From NCBI GenBank assembly GCA_036429605.1, contig CM071590.1, forward strand, positions 4,278,001 to 4,342,000: a DNA stretch of 64,000 bases. The letters run 5' to 3'. The notes beneath the pieces are model-generated. The model was not told the DNA's origin. It saw only the letters and a list, made by a program, of their open reading frames with translations, and searched no databases. How positions within the stretch are numbered: position 1 is the stretch's first letter; each line of letters starts with the position of its first letter. Below, in pieces: positions 24,901 through 36,446 of the stretch. This DNA comes from Cladobotryum mycophilum (taxonomy: Eukaryota; Ascomycota; Sordariomycetes; Hypocreales; Hypocreaceae). A program made the translations under genes and the position numbers.

Positions 24901-26525
24901 GTAGCGCGATACCAAGCGCCTATACCTCTCAACAGGCTCAAAATATTTCACACTAGAGATGCAGTACTGGGAATTGGGACTGCGACTGCGACTGGTGCTC
25001 TGTCCAGTTACTCCGTAATTGTGTTGGTAGGGCATGACAGGGGTTGCCGTCGTCTTCTTTCCTAGGCAGGCAAGTCAGCACTTACACCACATCCCACGCT
25101 CCCCCTCCCTTCAACTACCCCGGTTGTTAACGGCACACCTCTCCCACACTCTCGAGTCCACCCTAAAACGGCTTACGCTTATGCTCAACCTGCATCTGCA
25201 TCTCGCTCTCTACAAAAAGAAGCGGGGCTTGCACATGCAACTAACCCATACGGCAGCATGCGTAACTTCATACACTCATGTACTTGTACCTACATCGTAT
25301 CATCGTGCCTTGATGCAGGCTCAGACACAAGCACAAGGCGATGAGGCATGGTGGTGGTGGTGTTCACAGCCCACACCCCCTGCTCATCGAGCTGCCAATA
25401 CGTTGCAGTCGTCTCTCTTCTGTACCTTGCGTGGTTCTCTCGATATCCCAGTACACGTCTGGAACTAGGCTCGCTCAGCCATGGGTGTACAATCTGTGCC
25501 CGGGATGGCTGCCAGTCCCCTTCGTCATGAGCCGGGGCTATCAGGGACTCGATATGAACTCCACCCCTTCTCTGCAATGGCGCTGTGTTCATATAAGCCG
25601 TCGTCTGGTCCTTAGAGCTGCCATCGATTCGAGGCTCAGATCATCCGCCAAAGATAGACTTCATTCATATAATTATCTCTTCGCCAGTCCCTCGCCTTTG
25701 ACCATCCACTCAGACTCAGTCCAGCAAATTCTATATTAAAGCCTCCCGCCTCCTGCCTTCCACTCTCGGCCACAGACACTTGGTCTCACGCATCACATCA
25801 TATTTGATTCAACGCATTGTCATAGTATTACATATTATAGTAGGTGCCTCGCATCCGACCCTCCCCACTTTCTCCTCGCTGTCTCCCATCGTCATTCAGT
25901 CAACGTTACAACCCCACCAAAGTTGTAAAATATCATCATACTCACGATTCCTTTAGGCAAAATTTGCAGCTTGTCGGCTCTCTCTATTCAAAGTCATCAC
26001 CGCCTGTGCTACCTTTCGATCGACGTGTCGCAACCCCCTGTTCCTTGCAACCTGCTTATGGGAACACACACCCATTCCCTCAGCCTTATTCTCCCTCATC
26101 TATTTTAAGCTAGGAGGGTCTCATCTTCCAGAGCTGTCCCCATAAGGCTCTGTTGTTTGCCTCGAGCAAATTCTCTACGCCAAATTTTAAAAAGGCCGGC
26201 TTCCCCAGAGCCATTTTTGATCCGGGCTCAAATTGCCAGGACATCTGCCAGCATGAGGTAAACAGCCTCCTGGGCAAACGATCCAACCTAAAGACAAAGC
26301 TCATCAGTATCTAGTGCCGTCGCTATCCAGTTTGACCCAACCTTTAGTATGGGACCACGATCCTCATTCGCTTGGCCGGGTATGTGACAGAAGAGCCCAT
26401 GAAGCCAGATAGTTTTCCCTAACACTCGTTATAGGACCGTTTGAATCTACTTCTGCTTCTAGCCTGCTTGGACACGACTTTTCATCCATCCTCCCCCAGT
26501 CTCTGAACCAAGCGTGTCTCCCCAA

Positions 26526-27407
26526 ATGACATCAAGAACCATGAGCTCGAGCCCACCTCGGACCATCCTTACTCCCGAGCAGCGCGACCTCAAGAGACGC
26601 CGAGACCGAGCCCACCGTGAATCGCGGGTATCTGCGCGAATGCAGCGAACCAACAGCAACTCCTACATGAGCTCTCCTCCGATGAGCGTGGCCGACGCCA
26701 CCAGCACAATTTCCCTTCCTGTTTATACCACGGCACCAACATCGGTATCCATCCTCTCGGAACCAGCTACCACACTCGGTGGCCAGTCGTACATTCCCGC
26801 CTACAGCTCGCCCTTGCAGGATCAATCACAGACGTTTCAACCACAATACCAGCAACCTATGTAAGTGACAAGCCATGGGGACGAGCTCATTCACCTGGCA
26901 CCAAACTGACCTTTTTCAACTACTAGCCCGCCAACCTACACCATGCCAATGGAATATTCCGGTACCTACACCACTTCAGGTGATTTTGGGTATGTTGTTG
27001 GGTGGAAGATTGTGGATACAAGACACCAGAAAAGACTAACGCAATGCAGCATTCCGCCAACAATGTCGAGCGTTTCACACGACCAAGCCTTGCTATACCG
27101 CCCAGTCATAGCACCAGGAGGCGGCCCGGCGGGCAGTTCCAGTACGGGCAACGGCGTAGGCTCTCACGCCCAAGAAGGCAACAGTCACGTCCGAGTGGTG
27201 CAAAGCCGACCAAAGCCTCGATGCTGGGAGCACGGATGCAACGGGCGTCAATTTTCTACCTTCAGCAACCTATTGCGACACCAACGAGAGAAGTCAGGAC
27301 AAGCCGCAAAGGCAACATGCCCAAACTGCGGGGCCGAGTTTACGAGAACGACGGCACGCAATGGTCATTTGTTGCACGACAAGTGCAAGCAACGGCGAAA
27401 CACATGA
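26526..27407 (+). CDS. C2H2-type zinc-finger domain protein, putative transcription regulator
   Basis: 251-aa protein from exons 26526-26860, 26927-26989 and 27050-27407, in frame through introns of 66 and 60 nt (the second with a GACTAAC branch site). The N-terminal region reads ILTPEQRDLKRRRDRAHRESR, a basic helix, followed by a Ser/Thr/Pro/Tyr-rich linker. The C-terminal part has two Cys/His clusters: CWEHGCNGRQFSTFSNLLRH (C-x4-C spacing, Phe and Leu core) and CPNCGAEFTRTTARNGHLLH followed by DKC (C-x2-C). These look like one degenerate finger and one C2H2/C2HC finger, as in a family of small filamentous-fungal nuclear proteins whose targets are not known to me. The start is the ATG at 26526; the frame is open slightly upstream but only from a GTG. 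The second intron is 3n long and free of stops, so its retention would insert 20 residues. Confidence 0.85.
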
Positions 27408-30400
27408 TTACGAAGTTTCTCGGCGGATGCCGCTTTGAGCTCAAATGAGATTTGCACGAGCGACGAGGTACGACTGAAATGTACATGTCAGCGCATTTTC
27501 ACCAATCAAGCTGCCCCGTACTGAGTGTTCCCACATCCGGCTCCGACGGGGCGATTTCAGTGGAGAAGTCGTCTTGTCTCGGAGGCGGTCCGTGGGCACT
27601 TTATTGGGCAGACTCGACGATACATTTATTGCCAAGGGGTGGAGTTTTACGGGGTTTCTTTTTTCGCCCTTCTTCTTTTTTCCTCCCTCTTTTCTTCTTC
27701 CGGTGTGTGCTTGAGAGAAAAGAAAAAAAAAGATCTCAATTCGACTTCTCGCGTTTATATTTTTTGGGCTTTGCTGTATCAACGGGTGGCTTTTCTTGGT
27801 GCCATTATCACGGGTTTTTAATATGGCGTTTTTGGGAGGGAATAATGCCCCCCAACACTGGATGGCAGCGCTGGACATTTCTTCAATGCGCCAAGGCAAA
27901 CGGGTATTATTATGATTATTATTAGAGGACAAGGAAAGCAATGCTTTAGAGGGGGTTAGATGGGTTAGTTGGTGCTGAGTGAGAAAGTTGTTTTGGATTG
28001 GATTGGATTGGATTTGGTTTGGTTTGTTTGCGCCCTTTGGGACGGCAGATGCGACACGACGACACGAAAGATTTCAGGAGGCGTTGATTTTTCTACTGCA
28101 TACAGTATTATCAACCTTTGCGAATTTACGCACCTCTCTTCCATTTCACCCACTCAACACTTACATGCTTAGATACAAGCCAAGTAGTTAGACATTGATG
28201 CGACCAACAGCATTTTGCGATTGGTCGACGTGTTCTGTGAATATACCCACTTTCTTAACTTTCCCTATTCGTTTTTGTCTTGCCTTGTCTTGCCTTGTCT
28301 TGTTGTCTCCGCCGTTTCTTGTGCCGCCGCCGTCGGAAGTTGAGGTTTTTGGCCAAGCCAAGCCAAGCAACGCAAGGGGGTGGTAGTGGTGAGTGATGGT
28401 GTGAGCTGCACAGACGGCGGGATGTATTACCACGGGGAAACTTAGTTTGTATGTAACTTGCGCTGATGAGAGAGGAGAGAGAAGGGAGGGATGCATAAGA
28501 CATTGAGTGACTGTGCATCTGTTGGGTCAGTCTACTTGTACGTACTCGGTACTCCGTACCTTGTCTTGTAAAATTTGATCGTATCTCAGTACGACACAAT
28601 CCCCGATAAGCATGTGTTCGGGAAATACAGAGTACATGGTCATCATAATCATCATGATAGTAATAATAATCATCACCACCACCACCACCACCACCCAGGC
28701 TCGCACTTCGGAGATGCAGCAATCTGACCCGCACACATTCTAGCCGAGCCTCTGTAATCGGGCGGCCCAAGTGCTACCTACCTACTTGTACTCTACTCAA
28801 ATGCTTAAACGTGAAGACACACAAACAAACAAAAAACTGGACTGGACTGGCCTGACCAGCTACTATCCATGCCCCATTTGAACTGAACCAACCAGCTACC
28901 AACAGCCAACAGCCAACAACCCCCAAGAACCAACAAGAGGAAAGGGAAAATAAGGGAAGGAAAAAGGGAGGAGAAACAAACAAGGTACGTACCCTTTTTC
29001 TCTCCAATTTTTTTTTTGGGTCAAGCCAGGCTTCTGACTCCCGCTTTGGTGGCAGAAGACTGATCTGCACCCGCCCGCCTCTAAGACAGTGTCCAGTCAC
29101 CAGTTTTGTGTGCTTTTTTCAGCCCTTACTAAAGCAAGCCTCCGGAGAAAGAGATCGAGGGGGACGCACACAGCCTCGTTGTAAATAGAAGTGCGACATA
29201 TTTGGCAAGTCATTCGTTCTTGGTGGCATGCGCCGCTCCGCTCTTGTTTAGATACCTAGGTAGGGTACTATGCAGTAGATTGATTTGCATCTACCTACGT
29301 CTTTGATGATGACATACTGCAACCTACCTATATCTAAACTTACAAAGCAAACATCTACTATTAGAAAACCCAACTTTTGGCAGAGAAGAGGATGGTATGG
29401 GAGAGAAAGAGAGAGATGGGATGGTACAAAGTAGGACGTGGCAATAACAACTCTCTAACTGACCAAGAGCTCAAGCTAGAGCCGGGTTCAAGCAAGGGGT
29501 TCGGTCAGTGCTCTTGGCCTGTCAGCCTTTTACACCAATTGCTCCAACGAATTAGCCTCTCTCGCCTCGTACTTGGCTTTCTCCAATGCTACCTTGGCAT
29601 TTGTTCGAACCCTTTGGAAAACCGAAAAGACTCGGTGTACCACGGGGTAGGTTCATTTCTAAAGGGTCATTCCCTTCCCTCCCCTTCCTTTCCCTCCCCT
29701 TCCTTTCCCTCAATGCGTCATCCTGATTCGTAACCTGGGGGGTTCGCATGGCGCAAGCCCAGAACGATGAAACTGCCCAGTAAGCTTCTTGGCATCTCCA
29801 ACAAAGCACGGCAGTGAACGTTTCCCTCTATCTCTCCCTCACTTTCTCTCCCCCTACTTTTCTGTGTATGCGTGAGATCTTAAACGGCAGCATGCACACA
29901 CACGCACACACGCAACAAGGGGCGGATTTGAAATGATATGCCAGAGAGAGGATTAGCGCAGGACGGACGGGAGGGGATGGGCGATCCGCGTTGTGCCGTA
30001 GACTTGATGGTTCTTGGAGTTGGGGGCTTGGGGGATTTGGGGGAGGAGGGAGGGAGGGGGATCGAAGCATCATGCCGTTTACGAACTTGTCCGCAACTTG
30101 ACATGTGTGTGTGCGTATGTGTGTGCGTGTGTGCGTGCGCATGTATGTGCCTACTGGGTACAAGATCGAGGTACCGTTCATTCATAGATGGTGGACTTGA
30201 TTTGAAAGACAAGCCAAGAGGGAGGATATGGGAAAGGGCAGAGAGAAGCAAGGGGGGATGGCGGCGGAAGGGAGAGAGAGAAAGAGAGAGAGAGAGAGAG
30301 GGATGGGGGTGCGGCTCTTGGAAGATGAAGGGAGACCACCAAAAGATCGTGGAGGAGGTGTAAGTTTAGCAAGCCGGCCCTTGCCCGAGAAGGCTTTAAG

Positions 30401-31962
30401 AACACTAGCAGAACAATCCTGGTGATGGGGCGAAAGCTTGTAATAAAACATGATATGCAAATATTCAGATGGCTTAGTTGCAAATGTGTGTCTCGGCTAT
30501 CGCATACTTGAATATGCGCTCTTGGGGGTGGGTTGTTGGGGTGGGTGGTATTGGATGAAAATAAGCCTTGGATGAAGAAACTCCCCCCACCAGCCTCATG
30601 CATGAGAGTGGCATGACAACGTGACTGAAATTGCCACGAGAAAACATGCATAGATCGCCTTGCCCTGCTTTGCCTTACCCTGGCCAGTTCGGGGGGCCTG
30701 GCACCTGGTCCTCTTTGGTTTCAGGATGAACGGGACGGTGGGCCGATGACTGACTGACTGACTGACTGACTAACTGATTAATTAATTGATTGATTAATTT
30801 GATGGGGTGGTGGGTGGTGAGTGATGGATGAGATGGATGAGATTCTATGGGGTGGATCTCCCACAGCTCTTGGGGAACATGTTTCTCAACAGCATCAGCA
30901 TCAACGGCAAGCTGTCGAGATGTTCACGAGAGCAAAACACAAGAATATGAGCATCAAGGGTTGAACGCAGAGACAAAAACAAGAGCAAAAAACAACGCAT
31001 TCCATCTTTCGTATGCCGGCACTTTTTCTCTCTTGCAGACGGCTTCCAGAACCGTCCCGAGCACCTCTTTCGAAGCTTACTGCCCTGATTGGGCAAACTG
31101 GTTCGAGTTCTCGCTAATTTTTACCTAGTCGAACACCCCCGAACACACCTCGACGACCCCTACAGGCCCCCCTCCTCCCTACCAGGCACTTCCAGGGCTC
31201 GATCAGCCTCTGTGGGTTGCAAAGTTTGGGGGCCGTTGATGTACGGGCGGGGCCGGAGCGTCTGCTCGTGGCTTCAAAGTGGCTCCCAGCTTCGACACGG
31301 CGACCAACAGTTACAGACATTAAGGTTCTCTCCTCGTCCATTTTGCACATGCAATGTCACGAATTGCATGGTTTCAGCGATGCAAGGACGGGAACGAGAC
31401 CGGTCAGATCAATCATGAAATGGGGGAAAGAAAAGCCGACTGAGCTGTCCTCTTTGTCGACCGTGACGGACGCTAGGGCCCCCGTTCGTTTACACTTCTC
31501 GCGAAAGCGAGTCGACATCATCGAGCTTTTGGAGCATGGGGGATGCTGGTGCTGGTGCTGGTGCTTTCCTGGAGTCAAACCAGGGATCCCTCCCCCTGGC
31601 TTTCTAGTCGACACCACCCAAGATGCACCATCACGGCACTACGGCTGTCGCCTCCTCGTCTTTGGACAACTTAGCGACCTTCTGGACCAGCGGCACAGGG
31701 GCAGCCTTTCCGGTACACAGCATGTCCCTGTCAAGCTTGGGAGTCCGCTGCCGTCATGGGTATCGGAGGCACTTTTGGGTTGTGGGCAATGGCACGATAT
31801 TTTTTTTTTTTTTGGTGTCTTTCTTGTTTGCCCTTCTTAGTCCTTCATGAGAGATAAGCTTGTGACTTCTTCTCGGGCCCGAGAACACCTCGCCTCCGGC
31901 CGAAAGGGACCCGACACTGACCAAACTTGGAACAGAGAGGAGAAGAGAGACGATAATAATAA

Positions 31963-32023
<61 letters not shown>
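31963..32023. repeat. (ACT)n microsatellite, about 20 copies
   Basis: Nearly perfect run of ACT triplets preceded by a short AAT run. Intergenic; on the opposite strand it would read as a serine run, but there is no gene there. Confidence 0.95.
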
Positions 32024-32024
<1 letters not shown>

Positions 32025-32289
32025 GTACCAGTAGATGCTTGCTTTCTCAAATTCTCTCCCCTCCCTGTTTAGCGCGGCGAGAAAATCAAGATATTTGTCG
32101 CATGGCTGACCCATGATGCGTGGGTGCATATCTGCACTACTGGACTATCTGCCCATGTGGATGTGTACCATTGCATCGAGTACAGTACAGTACATTCCCT
32201 ACTTAACTACTCCGTGCTTCGTACTCCATCGCTCACGATTACTCTTCCGCATGCTCCGTAATTGGCCCCATTTCGGAATTTACGGACGA

Positions 32290-32328
<39 letters not shown>

Positions 32329-32354
32329 TTCTCTCTTTCTCTCTTTCTCTCTTA
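32290..32354. repeat. (CT)n dinucleotide microsatellite
   Basis: About 65 nt of CT with a few TTT and TAT interruptions, intergenic. Confidence 0.95.
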
Positions 32355-33705
32355 CTCTGCCAGAGAATTACTTACTCACTTACATACCTACGCCTTGCGC
32401 CTTGACCACGGCCATGATGAGTAGTTGTACATAAGCCATGCTACAACTGGATAATCCGGCATTACTTTGGCAACCGGTAAGCTACTACTATAGGTCCCTT
32501 GCCCGTATTAAGATGCAGTAAAAACTTGGAAGGGTAATGCGTATTATTTTGGAATTGTCCCATGAGACAAGGGCCACCGCAAAGGGCGAACTTAGGCGAA
32601 GATGGGGGTACCACGTCTACGTCTGCCAAGCAATGTCTTGGGAACAGATGATGATGATGATAAGAAGAATAATAATAATAATAATAATAAAAACTTGAGT
32701 ACATAAAATAAAATAAAATAAAACCCCTAAAATGGTAAAGATGGGTAAGCGGTTAATTAACAAGGGTCTTACATATGAATTTTAAATATATAGATTTGAT
32801 AAAGGGAGAGAAGGGAGAGAAGGGAGGGGGGAAAAAAGGGCCCGATGATGCTGCAGTCTTTGATTGATTGATCGCACTGCATCCAAAAGTCGTCGGGCGA
32901 TTCTGATTTGCAAAGATACGCAGGTGGCTGAGGTGTGGGTGACATGGGGGCTTGGGGCTTCTTCACCCACTCCCCACCGAAGAAGCGTCTGGGGCGTGTG
33001 TCGCTTAGCGCACTAAGCGCTGTAAGTTATGCCTGTCGTAGGTAGGTATGGATGTGTCCACTGCTACAAGTATGTCGCTTACTGTAGCACACACAATCAC
33101 AATCAACAACTTGAACCTACGAAACCTTAGCCGAAAGAGAAGAGGTACGTAGCACCTTCTCCACTTCTTTCTTTGATGGTACGTACCTATCTATATGTAC
33201 ATTTCCTCTCATATGTAACATGCCTGGCTTGTCGCCCCTCGCAGAATTAGGCAAGCCCCGCTTGTCTCCTGATTGGCCGACTTCTTTGTTTTGATGAAAC
33301 AATCGTGCTTCTTGATTCAACCAACCAGCAACCAAGCAGAAACACACACGCATCGAACTCATCCCATCCCACGTTTTACCCACACACACATACACACGCC
33401 GTGTATGCCTGCGTGTATGTGTACCTCATAAGCAGTTTAGCGTGGGCTTTTTTCATCTTCCTTCCTGACGGAGATCGAAAGGGTCCGCAGACCACGGCAT
33501 GCGGATAGCAACGATCCGTCTACGGATGACAGTTCAACGGACCATTCTCCGCCATTCTCCGAACTTGGAACTGAGCGAAAGGGGGCCTTGCAAGAAGACC
33601 CTTTGACTCTCTCTTCTGCCTTGTCCGTTAGCTGAATGCCTATTTGCTGGTGCTGCCGATGCCCCCCCGGCCCATCTTTAGAAGTTGGCACTACCACCAC
33701 CCATT

Positions 33706-36446
33706 ATGATGACGACAGCAACAGCGGCAGTAGCCTCGAGCTCAAGAGTGCGGACGCGCAGACAAAAGGTCTTTCGCTCCGTTTTCCCGACTGATGTCTC
33801 TCAGCCCACGCCTCTGCTGCCGGCTACAGCACCCGGTGAGTCCTTTGGCGGCCCCTACGCGTCGTCGTCGTCGTCGTCGACTTTGGCGACATCGTCGCGT
33901 GTAAACAGGTCCACCACCATCACGAGGAGCATTGCCGCCTCCTCCTTTTCCTCAGCCTTGACGTCCGCGTCTACATCCGCATCCACCATCACCGCACGTA
34001 ATGTCAACTCCGTACGAGGGCATTCGTCCCAGCCCTCGACTGGTGCGAGCGACCAAGTGAGGTGGGATCGTGCCTGGCATGTCGTCACTTCACGAATTCA
34101 TCTACCTTCCTCCGTTGCAGTAGAGGATTCGTTTGGCACCCTTGCCCCCGAATCTCAGGATATGGATGCCACTTTTTATGAATCGTTAGCTCTCATCTTG
34201 GATCCCGATGCAACCTTGCCTCGTGCCGCCCACACGGACGATATTCTCTCGTGGCATGGCTTACAAGTCCGACAGCACTTCCTCCACCACGTGTTGCCAT
34301 TGCTTGCTGCCTGTACTAGCCAGCGGGGCGATCCTGAGGTTCTCCTCGGCATCGTCGAGACCCTAGAGGCTGCCCATCGACAGTACCTGTACGGGCTGCT
34401 CCTCATTGTCCGTGGTATTCACGATGAATCCTCCGCAGACGCCGCCATGGTAAAGTTTCGGAGAGATCTGCATGCCCTGGTCAGCAATTCTTGGACGCCC
34501 GGTTTGATGCAAGCTCTCCGGGGAGTCTTGCAACACACCCTCCGTATCATCTTGGCGTCGACCAAGTCGAGCGCCATGGGCCTCGGACCAGGCTGGGCTA
34601 AAGGGGTAGACGTTAAAAAAACTCAGCAAGATCTATTTCGCCTCCTGGAGTCTTTGCAAAAGGTCGGATTGGCGGGCGAGAAGTTTCAGGTCCTCTTTGC
34701 CGAGGTAATGAATACTTGCATGCAAGACTTCGTCAAGGAGACGTATATCGGGGTGTGGAAGAGCCCAAGGACGAGAGATAGTTCACGCCCCGGGGCGGCA
34801 TCTTTGTGCATGGACCATCTGTGCGATTGGATCGAGAACTGCTACGGCCGTCTGGCGGTTGAAGTCCTCGGACGATTAGGGGGCAAGTGGCTTGGAATGA
34901 TGTTGAGCGCTGGAGGGACATAGCCGTCGGACGATTGGCAACCTTGCGGATGCATGAGTTATTCGACATCGTTCTGCACTGGCCGCAAAGTAAAGGAGGG
35001 CTAGATGACCTATGCTTTGCCGTAACAACGCCCCAGCGACGTCTCCAACTCACAGACATATTCTCAGCCACGCTTCAGAAGAGGCTGCTGCATCCTGGCC
35101 GTTCAACGCTTGACATTTTACAGACATACATATCCATGATTAGGACCTTTCATGCACTAGACCACTCAAAAGTTCTGCTAGACAGGGTTGTGCCTGCGTT
35201 GAAGCTATGTCTGTGGATGAGGGATGATGCCATTCGCATCGTCGTCACCGGCTTGCTGGCCAACCACAACAGCGCCAATCCAGATGAAAATAAGGGGAAG
35301 CTGGTTGAGCTTGCTGTTATTCTGAATGAGGCATCACAGCAGCAGCGAAGCCATGCAGATGATGAGGACCTTGACTGGAACGACATGACCTGGGTTCCGG
35401 ACCCCGTAGATGCAGGCGTCAACTACAAGCGGCCCAAGAACGAAGATATCATCGGGACCCTCATAAGTGCTCTTGGGTTGCAGGATGTCTTCATCAAGGA
35501 ATTCCAGGTCATCGTGGCTGAGCGGTTGCTTTCTAAGCAGTCTGGATATCAACAAGAGATCAAGGTTCTCAGCTTGTTGAAGAAGCGCTTCGGGGAAGCG
35601 GCTCTGCAGAATTGCGACGTCATGATCAAGGACATTATGGACTCAAAGCGCGTGGATGCTACCCTCAGGAGAAGCATACGAACCGAAGGGGAGTCGAATG
35701 CCGATGTGCCATCATATCATTCCAAGATTCTATCTCGTCTGTTCTGGCCAAGCCTGCCCAGTGATCCATTCACCGTACCTCGCCCGGTGGCTGAGGTGCA
35801 GAAGAAGTACGAGGCAGGGTTTGAGCAGCTCAAGTCGTCACGCAAGCTGAGCTGGCTGGACCACCTTGGCTCGGCGACGGTGAAGCTAGATTTCGAGGAC
35901 CGCTCCATCGAGCTGGAGTGCAAAACGTATGAGGCGGCCATCATTTACGAATTTCACGACGACGGGTCCGGAGATGCGGGTCCGCAGCAGCGACATTTTA
36001 ATGACTTATGGGAGAAACTTATGATTGATGAAGATCTCTTGGGGGGTGCTCTACGATTCTGGGTGTCTAAGCGAGTACTACGGGATTTGGGTAATCAGAC
36101 ATATGCTGTTTTGGAGAGATTGAACGAAGAAAAAGGGACTCCGGAAGCCTTGGACGACGAAGCACACGCTCAAGGGGCAGAACAAAGCGGACAGCCATCT
36201 CCCAAAAAGACCAAGATGGATGCCAAGGAGAAGGAACGGCGGACTATCTACTGGCAGTTTATTTTGGGCATGTTGACCAACTCCAGTCCGGCCATGCCCC
36301 TCGGTCAAATCGCCATGATGATGAAAATGTTAATCGCGGATGGGTGCCCGTGGAGCAACGAGGAGCTCCAAGAATTTCTCGGCGAGAAGATGGCGGATGG
36401 GGAGTTGGAATTCTCTGGAGGAAAATATCGCTTGCCTAAAAAATGA
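33706..36446 (+). CDS. apc2: anaphase-promoting complex subunit 2 (APC2, cullin), with one apparent frameshift
   Basis: Cullin-like scaffold of the APC/C ubiquitin ligase; its C-terminal half binds the RING subunit Apc11. The N-terminal part (33706 to about 34883) has a Ser/Thr-rich, poorly conserved start and then cullin-repeat helices (FLHHVLPLLAA...LLLIVRGIH). The C-terminal part (about 34884-36446) shows LDWNDMTWVPDPVDAG, IIGTLISALGLQDVFIKEFQ, the cullin-homology stretch ending WLDHLGSATVKLDFEDRSIEL, and the APC2 winged-helix end MPLGQIAMMM...GGKYRLPKK. The two halves lie in frames that differ by one base, and the change falls on GGGGG at 34879-34883. One more G would make the reading continuous through ...GRLGG-QVAWNDVERW..., which is what conserved APC2 sequence leads one to expect. 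Product would be about 913 aa. The start is ATG 33706 (a second ATG follows immediately). No intron explains the break. Most likely a base-calling error; a true pseudogene is improbable because both halves are well conserved. Confidence 0.94.

Larger units (their letters stand above)
16004..26525. other. 10.5-kb gene-poor region between pkr1 and the zinc-finger gene
   Basis: I find no convincing protein gene on either strand. The ORFs are short (under about 170 aa), overlap on both strands, lack domains, and show no consistent intron pattern. The left end holds the pkr1 promoter. The right end (about 25,640-26,525) is pyrimidine-rich and likely the leader of the zinc-finger gene. Simple repeats seen: TAA/AAT at 16650-16676, a 9-nt unit GCACCCCAA repeated three times plus a partial copy (18141-18172), and TTC/TGC at 18940-18980. 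TACGGAGTA/TACTCCGTA motifs lie at 23604-23612 and 25009-25017. Base composition looks like the other intergenic parts, with no obvious AT-rich repeat-induced mutation block. A long non-coding RNA or distant regulatory DNA is possible but not shown. Confidence 0.6.
27408..33705. other. 6.3-kb intergenic region rich in simple repeats
   Basis: No supportable gene on either strand. It is full of simple-sequence tracts: GGATT/TTGGT (27993-28022), CTTGC/TTGTC (28274-28304), TAA and CAC runs (28660-28696), CCCTCCCCTTCC (29671-29710), CACA/CGCA (29890-29915), TGTGCG (30100-30150), GA (30270-30301), GACT (30747-30770), GCTGGT (31547-31566), ACT (31963-32023), CT (32290-32354), AAT (32665-32692) and AAAAT (32703-32725). 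It has a TACTCCGTA motif at 28550-28558. The right end must contain the APC2 promoter. Confidence 0.6.

Noticed and set aside
16004..26525. Repeat-induced point mutation block or decayed transposon
   Set aside because: Base composition is similar to other intergenic parts and no reverse transcriptase, transposase or terminal repeat was recognised.
34840..34930. A short intron to explain the APC2 frame change
   Set aside because: The only GT...AG pairs are under 20 nt or would remove conserved residues on either side.
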